A stretch of 64,000 nucleotides of DNA from assembly GCF_010500965.1 (NCBI RefSeq), contig NZ_QVMI01000002.1, positions 124,001 to 188,000 on the forward strand, read 5' to 3'. Both the position numbers and the translations under genes were made by a program. The notes under the pieces were generated by a model. That model was not told the DNA's origin. It saw only the letters and a program-made list of their open reading frames with translations, and searched no databases. The DNA is from Bacteroides sp. 51. GTDB lineage: Bacteria > Bacteroidota > Bacteroidia > Bacteroidales > Bacteroidaceae. Below are positions 24,637 to 33,892 of the stretch, piece after piece; positions within the stretch are counted from its first letter, which is position 1; each line of letters begins with the position of its first letter.

Positions 24637-27600
24637 TTAAAGCGTGATTTTAAATCCCAGATTGAAACGTCTCACGGTAGGATATGCACCTTGTGAAGCC
24701 CATCCTGTACCGGCAGTGTTCGACTCGCGGTCGTCGGGCATACGACTCCAGAACCAAAGGTTGTTTCCGTTCAGGTAGACGCGCAATGAACCCACGCCCC
24801 ATTTTTTCATTTTGTCGCCGGCAAAAGTATAAGCTACCTCTGCGTTCTTGAGGCGGATGTAGGAACCGTCGTACATGTAACGTGTACCATTCGACATACC
24901 ATCAATGGTTGACGTCCAACGTGGCAATGAAGTTTCTGCATTCTGATTATCAGGGCTCCAGTAGCTGCCCTGGTTGTACGCATTGTTCAATTTACCGGAG
25001 AAGCTTGTCAGCACCACCTGACGGGTAACGTTGGTTACACCGTAAAACTGCACAAAGAAACTAAAGCCCTTCCAGTCGAAACCGACAGTGGCGTTGTAGG
25101 TATTCTGCGGATTACCGCTATATCCGTAAGGTACGTTGTCGTTGGTATCGATAACTCCGTCACCATTATAGTCCACGATAATCTGGTCACCCGGTAATCT
25201 CTGGCTGTCCGTTGTATTCAGTTGGGGACTGGAATATACATCGTCCCAGGTATTCATATAACCATGGTCTATGTAAGAGTAGGCTTGCCCAATAGGTTTC
25301 CCTTCGAGCTTCTGATACCAAGGAAGGAGTTCGGCATCATCACGCTCTAAGATTTTATCTTTGGCATGTGTCATGTTCATATCTGCCCATACACGCCAGT
25401 TCTTTCCGATGTTCTTGTTGAACTTTACCGACAATTCATAACCGGTGGCACGCACTTTACCTAAGTTTGCCCAAGGAGCAGTCATACCGTAGAAAGAGGG
25501 TATAGCACGATCCGTGCCACTAACCAGAATTTCGGTACGGGTATTACGGAACACATCTAATGAACCGGTTATCAATCCTTCAAGGAAAGCAAAGTCGGTA
25601 CCGAAGTTCAGTTTTGTAGAGGTTTCCCAATGGATATTCGTGTTACCCATCACGGTAGGACGATACCATGTATAAGGACTGGTTTCGTCGGCCACGCTTC
25701 CCAGTTTGGCATTGCCCCCATAAGCCCATTGGCTCATATATAGCCAACGCTCGCCTACGTTATCATCACCGATTTTACCGTAAGAAACACGTAGTTTCAG
25801 CATATCCATAAACTTCAACGGTTTCATGAATTTCTCTTCGCTCACCATCCAGCCAACAGCACCGGAGGGAAAGAAAGCAAAACGGTTGTCACTGGAGAAC
25901 TTCTCGGAACCGTTATAGGCACCATTAACTTCCAGGAAATAACGCTGTGCATAGTTATAAGTGGCACGGAATGCCCAGTCTTCACGGTAATGCGGTATCT
26001 CGCTTCCGGTTGTATATTTCTCACGGCTAAATAGCCCCATGGCACCGAGGTCATGATTGCCGAACTTACGGGCCCAGTTTAACTGGAACTGGTAATAGAT
26101 GCGGCGATAGGTCGCTCTATTATCCATTTCTCCACCATTCGTACCCCATTTCTTACTCTCCTGAAATTCAAATTGAGTGTTGGAATCTGTTCCTTCTTTG
26201 TAGTACACCTGACCGGTTTTCGGGTCTATCCATTTCCGTTGCGCATTATTATAAAGGTCGTTCACACCGCGTTTGCGTTCCAGGAAGGTGTTATCCAGAG
26301 AGAACAGCCCGCGTACGGAAAGCCCTTTAACGAACTTACTTAAATCCTGTTCCAGGGTAAAGTCTGTATTAATACGGGTGGTGGTACGTTCTTCGGCACC
26401 ACTCAAGGCTACGGAGTATACGGAGTTGGAAGCACCCACTTCGTCTCTCGGATAGTAACCATACGAACCGTCGCTGTAGATGGGAAGCATGGCATCGGGC
26501 GGTGTACCGTAAGCGGAAATCCATGCTCCGTAATCGTTGTCACTATAATCCCAAGGTGTCTTTTTCACCCCATAGGAACCGGATAGGCTAACCTTGAACA
26601 TCGTTGTATTTGTTAAACTGAAATCCAGATTGGAGCGTCCGTTGATACGGTTATAACCGAACCCTGCCTGATAGCCGCGACCGTTGTTGAACTCACGGAA
26701 TAAGTCGCCTTCGCCCAGGTAATCGACAGAAGCGAAATACTTCACAAAAGAAGTACCACCCGATATGTTCACATTGGCATTATAGCTCATTGCATAGTTT
26801 TTAAACAATTCGTCTACCCAATCCACATTTGGATAGCGTTCGGCTTCCTCTACACTGGCAGGGTTACGATACTTATCCAGAATATCCAACGGTATATAGT
26901 CGCTCCACGATTCCGGTGTCAGCCCCAGTTCATGTTCGATGATTCGGTTGCGTAACAGGAGTGCTTCATAAGAGTCTTTTTTACTTGGTAAGCGGGAAGG
27001 TACTTTAGCCGTAGCACTGAAGTTTATGTCTACCCTTGCCGCGCCTTCTTGACCGCGCTTTGTTGTAATCAGGATAACGCCATTGGCACCCTTCACACCA
27101 TATACGGCTGTGGCAGAGGCATCTTTCAACACAGAGATGGATTGTACAGAACTAATGTCCACCGAGCTCATGGGACGTTCTATACCGTCGACCAGAATCA
27201 ATGGAGAACTACTGTTCCATGAGCTGGCTCCACGAATGATGATTTCGGGATCTTCATCGCCCGGCATACCGGTGGAGTTCATCGTAGATACACCCGGCAA
27301 ATTACCCGTTAGGGCGGCACCCACACTGGATACCCCTCCGGCACGTTCAAGTACCTTACCCGTGGTCTGGGAAATGGCGCCTACTACAGAAGCCTTCTTC
27401 TGTTGCCCGTAACCTACCACCACTACTTCTTCCAATTGCTCAGAGTCGCTTGTTAAGGCTATTTTCAACGCTTTGTCTGTAGCCGTTACTTTCCGTTCAT
27501 GGGGTTTCATTCCGATGAATGAGACCACCAGTGTAGAGCCTACCGGAACTTGTATCGTAAACTGTCCGTCAATGTTGGTAATCGTACCTATAGACGTATT

Positions 27601-27750
27601 ACCTTTCCAAATGACGTTTGCTCCGATTATAGCTTCACCGGTTTCATCTACTACTGTACCTTTCACCGTCACCGTATTCTGTGCTATACCGAGCAGGTAA
27701 CAGAATGAGAATAGGGAGAGGAGCAGCAATCGTCTAATGTGATTTCTCAT
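24637..27750 (-). CDS. SusC-like TonB-dependent transporter (first pair)
   Basis: A 1037-residue transporter with signal MRNHIRRLLLLSLFSFCYLL. It has a carboxypeptidase-like regulatory domain (VKGTVVDETGEAIIGANVIW, about 25-105) and the TonB-box-like EEVVVVGYGQQKK. The plug follows (PLILVDGIERPM, ASATAVYGVKGANGVILITT), then the beta barrel ending RRFNLGFKITL. It forms a channel with the SusD encoded 14 bases downstream and would import xylan oligosaccharides. Only 49 bases separate it from the GH43 gene upstream, so they are probably co-transcribed. Confidence 0.95.
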   Translation of the reverse strand: MRNHIRRLLLLSLFSFCYLLGIAQNTVTVKGTVVDETGEAIIGANVIWKGNTSIGTITNIDGQFTIQVPVGSTLVVSFIGMKPHERKVTATDKALKIALTSDSEQLEEVVVVGYGQQKKASVVGAISQTTGKVLERAGGVSSVGAALTGNLPGVSTMNSTGMPGDEDPEIIIRGASSWNSSSPLILVDGIERPMSSVDISSVQSISVLKDASATAVYGVKGANGVILITTKRGQEGAARVDINFSATAKVPSRLPSKKDSYEALLLRNRIIEHELGLTPESWSDYIPLDILDKYRNPASVEEAERYPNVDWVDELFKNYAMSYNANVNISGGTSFVKYFASVDYLGEGDLFREFNNGRGYQAGFGYNRINGRSNLDFSLTNTTMFKVSLSGSYGVKKTPWDYSDNDYGAWISAYGTPPDAMLPIYSDGSYGYYPRDEVGASNSVYSVALSGAEERTTTRINTDFTLEQDLSKFVKGLSVRGLFSLDNTFLERKRGVNDLYNNAQRKWIDPKTGQVYYKEGTDSNTQFEFQESKKWGTNGGEMDNRATYRRIYYQFQLNWARKFGNHDLGAMGLFSREKYTTGSEIPHYREDWAFRATYNYAQRYFLEVNGAYNGSEKFSSDNRFAFFPSGAVGWMVSEEKFMKPLKFMDMLKLRVSYGKIGDDNVGERWLYMSQWAYGGNAKLGSVADETSPYTWYRPTVMGNTNIHWETSTKLNFGTDFAFLEGLITGSLDVFRNTRTEILVSGTDRAIPSFYGMTAPWANLGKVRATGYELSVKFNKNIGKNWRVWADMNMTHAKDKILERDDAELLPWYQKLEGKPIGQAYSYIDHGYMNTWDDVYSSPQLNTTDSQRLPGDQIIVDYNGDGVIDTNDNVPYGYSGNPQNTYNATVGFDWKGFSFFVQFYGVTNVTRQVVLTSFSGKLNNAYNQGSYWSPDNQNAETSLPRWTSTIDGMSNGTRYMYDGSYIRLKNAEVAYTFAGDKMKKWGVGSLRVYLNGNNLWFWSRMPDDRESNTAGTGWASQGAYPTVRRFNLGFKITL

Positions 27751-27799
27751 TTGATTTAAGATTTTATATGATTTCTTTTGTTATCTCAGCGTGAAAAGC

Positions 27800-29548
27800 T
27801 TAGTTGTTCTTCATGGCATACATGCCTATAGTAGTACCTGTGAATCCACCGGTTTGCGCTGTGGACAGGTATCCGGCATCGATATTCTCGCAAAGCATTT
27901 TCCATTTGTCTGCTTCGGTTGCATAATAGAAATCGAAAGACAGGCCTCTCGAAACAACCTTGAATTGTATTGAGGCATTTTTACCATCTATTACGTCTTT
28001 TGCCAGGAATTCACTTCCTGTGTCACTAATTTTTTCAAGACTAACCGTTCTTTGTTCATTGGTATCATTGACTGACAGAAAGTATTGATGGGTATCATCT
28101 TTATATAGAAGTACGCCTGCCTGATCTTTCTCATCTGCCGGGTCGAAGTACATCTTCGTAACGCACTCAAATTTATGGTGTTGCACACGGCGTGCTACAA
28201 ATGCAGGGGTTTTCTTCTCACTTGCCTGAATATCTGAACATTTAAGGGTAAGACATCCGACGTTATCTGTTAGCGAATACAGATCGGTGGCCGGTGCTCT
28301 CAGTGTAATCCATTCCATACCCAATGTAGAAGCATTGAAGTGATCGTTCCGTTCAAAGTTTCCAAAGGTAGTGTTTTCGGCTCTTGTTACGCCTTTCCTT
28401 TTCAAAATCATAGGTATAAGATCCTCTCCTTGTGTCATATATGGAAAACCATCTCCACTCCATTTCACTGGAATGATAAAGGTTTCACGCCCCAGGTTTT
28501 CGAATTGGTTATTGATTGGGCGACACGCCAGAAACACAGCCCACCAATCGCCTTCTTTGGTTTGAATCAAGTCGGCATGTCCGGCACAAGTGATGGGATT
28601 AGGACGATCGGCTGGCAAATATTTCTGAGTAAGAATGGGGTTCTTGTCCCAAGGCGTAAAAACTCCCATTGGGCTATCTCCGGAGAAGATTACCTCACGA
28701 TGATCGGGACCTGTACCACCTTCTGCTGCCATTAAGAAGTATTTACCATTGATCTTGTACATGTGAGGGCCTTCAATCCAGATGGGCTTTTCCGCTAGAT
28801 TCACGCCACCGTTAACAAGCATCTTCCAATCGCCAATGGTTTTATCTGTAGCCGGATCAAATTCACGAATACGAATAGAGCGATGCCCATCGTACAATTC
28901 CTTTCCATCCATACCATCGTTATTTACAATGTACGCACGACCGTCTTCGTCGAAGAAGAAGGAAGGGTCAATACCTCCAACCTCGGGCAAGTAGATGGGC
29001 TCCGACCAACTTCCGAACGGATCCTGGGTTTTAACGAAGAAGTTACCGGCACCGACGTTGGTCGTAATCATGTAATAGGTTTTGTTGTGGGGATTGTAGC
29101 TGATGGCAGGAGCAAATATGCCTCCACTTGTGCCTTGTCCCTGGAAGTTTGCCAACTGGGAAGGACGGTCGAGTACATGCCCCACTTGTGTCCAGTTAAT
29201 CAGGTCTTTGCTATGAAACAAAGGAACTCCGGGATAATACACGAAGGTGGAAGTTACCAGGAAGTAGTCTTCTCCGTTGGAACAAACACTGGGGTCGGAG
29301 TACCAACCAGGAAGAATAGCGTTATAAAAAGAGCTCTCGTCCGTCAGATTATTATCTTTGTAATAATCATCTTCTCCTTTATAATTAAAGTAGTCGAAAG
29401 CGGCTACGGATTTGCCTATCAAAACCGGCGGTGTAGCGACTGCATCTTTTTTTTCTTTAACCCATCCCTCATTGAAAGAGCAACTACTAAGCGAATTGCC
29501 GATTAGTAATAAAAGAGATAGCAGGTAAGAAATCATTCTTTTATTCAT
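27800..29548 (-). CDS. GH43 glycoside hydrolase lipoprotein (intact copy of the broken gene at 33893)
   Basis: A 582-residue lipoprotein (signal ISYLLSLLLLIGNSLSSC). After a 50-residue linker the GH43 domain begins at NAILPGWYSDPSVCSNGEDY. Catalytic Asp near residue 85, second Asp near 195 (VGGIDPSFFFDEDGRAYIV) and acid Glu near 259 (KPIWIEGPHMYKINGKYFLM) are all present. The C-terminal 200 residues form a concanavalin-like domain (LTLKCSDIQASEKKTPAFVA, GGFTGTTIGMYA). Part of it (28898-29219) is nearly identical to the broken GH43 gene on the opposite strand. It is the first gene of the left PUL operon. Probably a xylosidase or arabinofuranosidase. Confidence 0.9.
   Translation of the reverse strand: MNKRMISYLLSLLLLIGNSLSSCSFNEGWVKEKKDAVATPPVLIGKSVAAFDYFNYKGEDDYYKDNNLTDESSFYNAILPGWYSDPSVCSNGEDYFLVTSTFVYYPGVPLFHSKDLINWTQVGHVLDRPSQLANFQGQGTSGGIFAPAISYNPHNKTYYMITTNVGAGNFFVKTQDPFGSWSEPIYLPEVGGIDPSFFFDEDGRAYIVNNDGMDGKELYDGHRSIRIREFDPATDKTIGDWKMLVNGGVNLAEKPIWIEGPHMYKINGKYFLMAAEGGTGPDHREVIFSGDSPMGVFTPWDKNPILTQKYLPADRPNPITCAGHADLIQTKEGDWWAVFLACRPINNQFENLGRETFIIPVKWSGDGFPYMTQGEDLIPMILKRKGVTRAENTTFGNFERNDHFNASTLGMEWITLRAPATDLYSLTDNVGCLTLKCSDIQASEKKTPAFVARRVQHHKFECVTKMYFDPADEKDQAGVLLYKDDTHQYFLSVNDTNEQRTVSLEKISDTGSEFLAKDVIDGKNASIQFKVVSRGLSFDFYYATEADKWKMLCENIDAGYLSTAQTGGFTGTTIGMYAMKNN
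28898..29219 (-). repeat. inverted repeat arm A (inside intact GH43)
   Basis: This 322-base part of the intact GH43 gene matches 34192-34513 in opposite orientation with only a handful of mismatches. Identity falls sharply outside the block on the upstream side. A second nearly identical block follows (around 28160-28270 versus 34536-34620), separated here by the stretch deleted in the other copy. Confidence 0.85.
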
Positions 29549-29824
29549 TGTCATTTTAGTATTTAAATAATTATCGTTGATTTTTTTTCAACTGCAAACA
29601 TTATGTATTGAATTTATTCCTTTTGATAAATGATTTTGGACTTAATTTATTATATCTCTGTGCTAACAAATATATTTAAAATTCACATATTAATAATTTT
29701 AATGTAGTAACAAGTATTTTTTGAATATTACATATAAAGTAATCTGTCTGTATTTTTTACATTATATGAAATATTGGTAAATCCCCGATAATAAATGGAG
29801 ACTACACCTTCTCAATACTAATCT
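29549..29824 (-). promoter_or_regulatory. promoter region of the left PUL operon
   Basis: A very AT-rich 276-base gap. It separates the end of the symporter/GH10/GH43 operon from the start of the operon that runs leftward to 10421. A TATATTTG box (TAnnTTTG type) can be read on the minus strand, but no clear TTTG lies 19-21 bases upstream. The paired 21-bp repeats found at the other PUL promoters were not found here. Confidence 0.4.
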
Positions 29825-30793
29825 TTATATCCTTCCTTCTATCGTTTTTATTTTCCCGTTTTCTTCGTATTCAAGTTCTACGACTTTCAAACTGCGTAGC
29901 CATGTTTTTCCTTCGGAGGGCACACAGTCATGATGAAATAAATACCATTTTTTGTTGAATTCTACAATAGCATGGTGTGTTGTCCAGCCAACAACAGGAG
30001 TTAATATAACTCCCTGATAAGTGAATGGTCCGTAGGGATTATCACCGATGGCGTAACAGATTAAATGGGTATCTCCTGTAGAGTAGGAAAAGTAGTATTT
30101 TTCTTGATATTTGTGCATCCAGGATGCTTCAAAAAAACGACGTTCTGTATCTCCGGCTTTTAATGGTATTCCATTCTCATCCAAAATGAAAATATCTCGC
30201 GGTTCTTCGGCAAATTCGAACATATTCTCCTGTAAGCGGGCAACTTTAGGACAAAGTGCCAGTTCATCACCTTCTGGGAATATTGCCGATTCCAGTGCTT
30301 TGTTATTCCGATAGCGCTGTAATTGTCCGCCCCAAATACCACCAAAGTACATGTAGTATTCATCATTTTCTTTCCACACAGCTGGGTCAATGCTATAGCT
30401 TCCTTTTATAGGGTCGGGGTTGGGAACGAAAGGGCCTTCGGGTTTATCGCTAATTGCTACACCTATACGGAATATGTCATTCTTGTCTTTTAGCGGGAAG
30501 TACATATAATACTTTCTGTTCCGGTAGGCAACATCACAATCCCAGAGTTGTCGGCCTGCCCACGGAATATCTTCTGTTCTTAAAACAACACCATGATCGG
30601 TAATATTTCCATTTTCCACATTGTCCATGGAATACACATGGTAGTCTTTCATGTTGAAATGGTCGCCGTTGTCGTTTTCTGGAATACCACTTTCCCAATC
30701 ATGAGATGGGTAAATGAATAATTTACCGTTAAACACATGAACGGAAGGGTCGGCCATATAATCATTGGGTACTAAATATCGAGGTACTTTCAT
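29825..30793 (-). CDS. GH43 beta-xylosidase/arabinofuranosidase without signal peptide (GH43_1-like)
   Basis: A 322-residue single-domain GH43. It starts at MKVPRYLVPNDYMADPSVHV with catalytic base Asp15 and no signal peptide, so it acts inside the cell. The second Asp is D136 (KGSYSIDPAVWKENDEYYMY) and the acid Glu is E222 (RRFFEASWMHKYQEKYYFSY). Length and motifs match the cytoplasmic or periplasmic xylosidases found next to GH10 and a sugar symporter in Bacteroides and Prevotella xylan loci. It begins 1 base after the GH10 stop, so it is tightly coupled. Likely role: splitting imported xylo-oligosaccharides to xylose. Confidence 0.88.
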   Translation of the reverse strand: MKVPRYLVPNDYMADPSVHVFNGKLFIYPSHDWESGIPENDNGDHFNMKDYHVYSMDNVENGNITDHGVVLRTEDIPWAGRQLWDCDVAYRNRKYYMYFPLKDKNDIFRIGVAISDKPEGPFVPNPDPIKGSYSIDPAVWKENDEYYMYFGGIWGGQLQRYRNNKALESAIFPEGDELALCPKVARLQENMFEFAEEPRDIFILDENGIPLKAGDTERRFFEASWMHKYQEKYYFSYSTGDTHLICYAIGDNPYGPFTYQGVILTPVVGWTTHHAIVEFNKKWYLFHHDCVPSEGKTWLRSLKVVELEYEENGKIKTIEGRI

Positions 30794-30794
30794 T

Positions 30795-31958
30795 TTAATT
30801 TGTTTTTAAAGCGGTGAGTTCGCTGTTTGTTAATGCAGAGAATTTGGAAACGATTGGTTTGGGATTATAATCCCTGTCGAATAGTAGTGGATAGTCTACA
30901 CGGTCTTTAATGGGAAAGTCATTTTTCCATGAAGTAGCATCGCTCAACCCCCACAAGGTTACCCTGTCTATTTTATCGTGGTGTTTCAGGAATAGTTTAA
31001 AGAAATCCATATATCTCGCTTCCCATTGCTGCTCCATGTTTTCAGTCAGACCAGCAGGGTATGGATTCATTTGTTCCTGATAATCTATAGCATCGGAAAT
31101 ATTGGCTCCGACATTTTCCCAGGGACTTGGCAACACACTTAAATCCAACTCTGTAACCATGACTTTCATTCCCAGACCTGCGTATGCCAGAATGCTTTTC
31201 TCAAAATCGTTGATGGAGGGTCCGTACATGTCGACATGCCCTTGCATGCCGATGCCATCAATCCGGATGCCTTGTTCCTGTAATGATTTTACCATCTGGA
31301 CAACAGTTGCGCGTCTGCCGTCAAGAGCCATTGAATAGTCATTGTAGTATAATTCTGCATCAGGATCGGCTTCGTGTGCAAATTGGAATGCCAACTTAAT
31401 GAAATCTTTACCAATTATTTGATAGAATTTACTTTTGCGCCATTCTCCATTGTCTTCAATAGCTTCGTTTACCACATCCCAACCTTTTACTCTGCCTTTA
31501 TATCGACCTACCACGGTATGGATATGATTTTTCATGCGTTGAGTAAGTACTTCGGCAGAAACGTCGTTACCTTCCTTATCTCTGAAAAACCAACCTGGGG
31601 CTTGCGAATGCCAGATAAGGGTATGACCAATAATATGCATATTGTTTTTTTCTCCAAATCCGATGAATTTATCTGCATCATTGAAAAAGAATTCTCCCTC
31701 TTTGGGTTGAAGGAACATACTTTTCATACAGTTTTCAGCAACTATAGAATTGAAATGCGTAGCAATTGCTTCGCTAGCTTTCGTATTGAAACCCATAAAT
31801 TCTTGCTTGTTCAATGCAACTCCTATATGAAATTTGTTTTTGAATGTTTCCTTTAAAACTGACACTTGTGCTTGCTTATCATCAGTTTTTAGATTCTTAC
31901 AGGAAGCAAGAACACATATAAGGCAGATAGCTAATAAATAATAGGTGTTTTTCTTCAT
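30795..31958 (-). CDS. GH10 endo-1,4-beta-xylanase lipoprotein
   Basis: A 387-residue lipoprotein (signal [20 protein letters not shown]). The whole remaining protein is one GH10 barrel. Acid/base is Glu165 in [15 protein letters not shown]; nucleophile is Glu270 in [12 protein letters not shown]. Substrate-binding motifs [13 protein letters not shown] and [12 protein letters not shown] are typical. No inserted binding module is present, unlike the large surface GH10 enzymes of some Bacteroides. It hydrolyses beta-1,4-xylosyl bonds of xylan or xylo-oligosaccharides. It sits between the symporter gene (45 bases upstream) and the GH43 (1 base downstream). Confidence 0.95.
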   Translation of the reverse strand: MKKNTYYLLAICLICVLASCKNLKTDDKQAQVSVLKETFKNKFHIGVALNKQEFMGFNTKASEAIATHFNSIVAENCMKSMFLQPKEGEFFFNDADKFIGFGEKNNMHIIGHTLIWHSQAPGWFFRDKEGNDVSAEVLTQRMKNHIHTVVGRYKGRVKGWDVVNEAIEDNGEWRKSKFYQIIGKDFIKLAFQFAHEADPDAELYYNDYSMALDGRRATVVQMVKSLQEQGIRIDGIGMQGHVDMYGPSINDFEKSILAYAGLGMKVMVTELDLSVLPSPWENVGANISDAIDYQEQMNPYPAGLTENMEQQWEARYMDFFKLFLKHHDKIDRVTLWGLSDATSWKNDFPIKDRVDYPLLFDRDYNPKPIVSKFSALTNSELTALKTN

Positions 31959-32003
31959 AAGTTTTAATTTTCTTCAATATGGTAATTAATTATAATCTGG
32001 TGT

Positions 32004-33419
32004 TTATTGGTTCAGATGTCTTCCTTCAATCTCTCTATTTATTTTGTCTATAACATCATCTTCCAACTCATATTTGGAGATAATAAACATGGCCAACAAT
32101 AGTAATACTGCGGGTATAACTGCTACAAGCCATAAAATTCCTTGTTCTACAAATGCCGTTTGCGTCAGGGCATTTTTTTCGTCGAAACCGACAAAAGCAA
32201 GTACAAATCCGGGGACCACTCCTCCTAGAGCCATGCCTGCTTTAAAGAAAATACCAGTCAAGGCATTTACTATGCCCGAAATTCTGCGTCCGGTTGTATG
32301 TTCACTAAAGGATATTACTTCCGGAACCAGTGCCCACATATAGCCTGTGGCAACTATGATGCCTGTAGATTTTACAAATTGAGCTACTAATACCAGCCAT
32401 ATTTGAGATTTAAGTGCGGATATCATTGAAATGGCATAAAAGAGAATCATTCCTGCAATGGCTATGGACAGGAATACATAAAACATTTGTTTTTTACCGA
32501 TTGCTCGTTTTATGGCAGGTACCATGGGCATAAATATAAATGCCGGTATTGAGCCGAGTGCGGCAAAATAAGGTAGCATATCCGGTGCCTGTACGTTGTA
32601 AATCATGTAATACGACCCTGCTGAATTTCCTATGGCTAACATTGCGAAAGCGGTAATAAAGAAGAAGGCCAGAACACGCAGTGGGCGGTTGCGTTTAAAC
32701 TCAATCCACAAATCGGATACTTTTACTTCCGACGTATCCTGTTCGTCCATAACCACCCGCTCTTTGGTTTGTGTATAGCAAAAGATTAAGAGAATCAAAC
32801 CTGTGACAGCATAAATGCTCATCGTGATGAACCAAGCATTTCCGGATTCGGCAGAGTTTATCTTTCCGTCGGGAGAGAGCATTCGCACCATAACAGGTAT
32901 ACCGTAAGCTACGGCCAATCCACCAAGATTGGCTAGAAACATACGAACGGAGGTGAGCTTGGTTATTTCATCTGTATCGCGCGTGAGTGATGCATTCAAT
33001 GCTCCATAAGGTACATTAATCAATGTGTAACACATGGATAAGCCTACGTAGGTAATATAAGCATAAAGTAAAGAACCCGAAAATCCATCCCAAAAGCAAA
33101 GAATGGCAAATCCGGTAAGCGGTATGCCGCCGAGTACCAGGTACGAACGATATTTACCAAGTTTGGGGTTGTGCTTATCTACAAATGCACCAACGAGAGG
33201 ATCCCAGACGACATCGACCAGACGGACGATCAAGAACATAATGGCTGCTGATTTCGAAGGAAGTCCGAAAACATTGGTATAAAAGATTAGCAGGTATATG
33301 CTTACTGTTTGATAAATGAGATTCTGCGCCAAATCGCCCGAACCAAAACCGACACGTTGTAGCCATGACAATTTATAGAATCCTTTTTGCTCAGAATTTC
33401 TTTGTGTAGTTGGTTTCAT
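32004..33419 (-). CDS. GPH-family sugar:cation symporter (xyloside transporter type)
   Basis: A 471-residue inner-membrane protein with about 12 hydrophobic segments. The family signature near the N-terminus reads GFGSGDLAQNLIYQTVSIYL, with VRLVDVVWDPLVGAFVDKHN containing the cation-site Asp residues of MelB/XylP-type carriers, followed by GKYRSYLVLGGIPL. A cytoplasmic tail (EDDVIDKINREIEGRHLNQ) closes it. It would bring xylose-containing sugars from periplasm to cytoplasm. First gene of the symporter/GH10/GH43 operon and directly behind a predicted HTCS-controlled promoter. Confidence 0.9.
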   Translation of the reverse strand: MKPTTQRNSEQKGFYKLSWLQRVGFGSGDLAQNLIYQTVSIYLLIFYTNVFGLPSKSAAIMFLIVRLVDVVWDPLVGAFVDKHNPKLGKYRSYLVLGGIPLTGFAILCFWDGFSGSLLYAYITYVGLSMCYTLINVPYGALNASLTRDTDEITKLTSVRMFLANLGGLAVAYGIPVMVRMLSPDGKINSAESGNAWFITMSIYAVTGLILLIFCYTQTKERVVMDEQDTSEVKVSDLWIEFKRNRPLRVLAFFFITAFAMLAIGNSAGSYYMIYNVQAPDMLPYFAALGSIPAFIFMPMVPAIKRAIGKKQMFYVFLSIAIAGMILFYAISMISALKSQIWLVLVAQFVKSTGIIVATGYMWALVPEVISFSEHTTGRRISGIVNALTGIFFKAGMALGGVVPGFVLAFVGFDEKNALTQTAFVEQGILWLVAVIPAVLLLLAMFIISKYELEDDVIDKINREIEGRHLNQ

Positions 33420-33892
33420 TGAGATGTTTCTCCTATGTATTGGTTAAGCCACAAAGTTACGGATGGGTGGGATGTAGGGTTTTATATTTTGGATATTAGA
33501 TTTTCATTTTTAGATAATTCCTAAGGATAGCCTATTCTGAAAGGGTTTTGTTTTAGCATATTTACTTAAATTCTAAACTAAAGTATCTGTATTCTAAAAA
33601 GATAAAACTTATTCAGCCACATCTTTGTGATACACTTTATTCAAAGAAAATTAAGGTTTTCTTATATAAAATCAAATATAGATAGCTTTGTTAATATAAT
33701 GAGAACATTGAATAAGCTTCTTATAGGTGATGCTTTAGGTGTTTGGACTAACTCCTAGCAATCCAAACGGTTGCCAAATCTGAATTCGTTTTTTATGAGA
33801 AAAGGTGTCGGAGATTTGAGGTGAAAGGCTTTTGTTGATATATCCATTCGACCTGATGGAAGATTTGCATGTGTTTCAAAATAAATAAAAAA
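33420..33892. other. divergent intergenic region, symporter and broken GH43
   Basis: Holds the predicted symporter promoter (33452-33518, minus strand). A short hairpin (GTTTGGA 33741-33747 with TCCAAAC 33762-33768) lies nearer the plus-strand gene. No protein gene and no second clear promoter were seen. Confidence 0.5.
33452..33518 (-). promoter_or_regulatory. predicted HTCS-controlled promoter of the symporter operon
   Basis: Read on the minus strand: repeat 1 begins ATTATCTAAAAATGAAAATC at 33518, and repeat 2 begins AATATCCAAAATATAAAACC at 33497, exactly 21 bases on. After the final AAAACCC come 17 bases and then TAACTTTG (33459-33452), a TAnnTTTG box. There is no TTTG at the -33 position, as expected for an activator-dependent promoter. 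The same layout occurs before susC at 39434 and the GH51 gene. Confidence 0.7.

Noticed and set aside
28883-29506. Plus-strand reading frame (207 codons) opposite the intact GH43
   Set aside because: Antisense shadow; its sequence mirrors the GH43 codons and the same pattern occurs opposite the broken copy.
29549-29824. Paired 21-bp HTCS repeats before the left PUL operon
   Set aside because: I looked for AATATC-type pairs with 17-base spacing to a TAnnTTTG box and found only weak resemblance, so this operon was not added to the predicted regulon.
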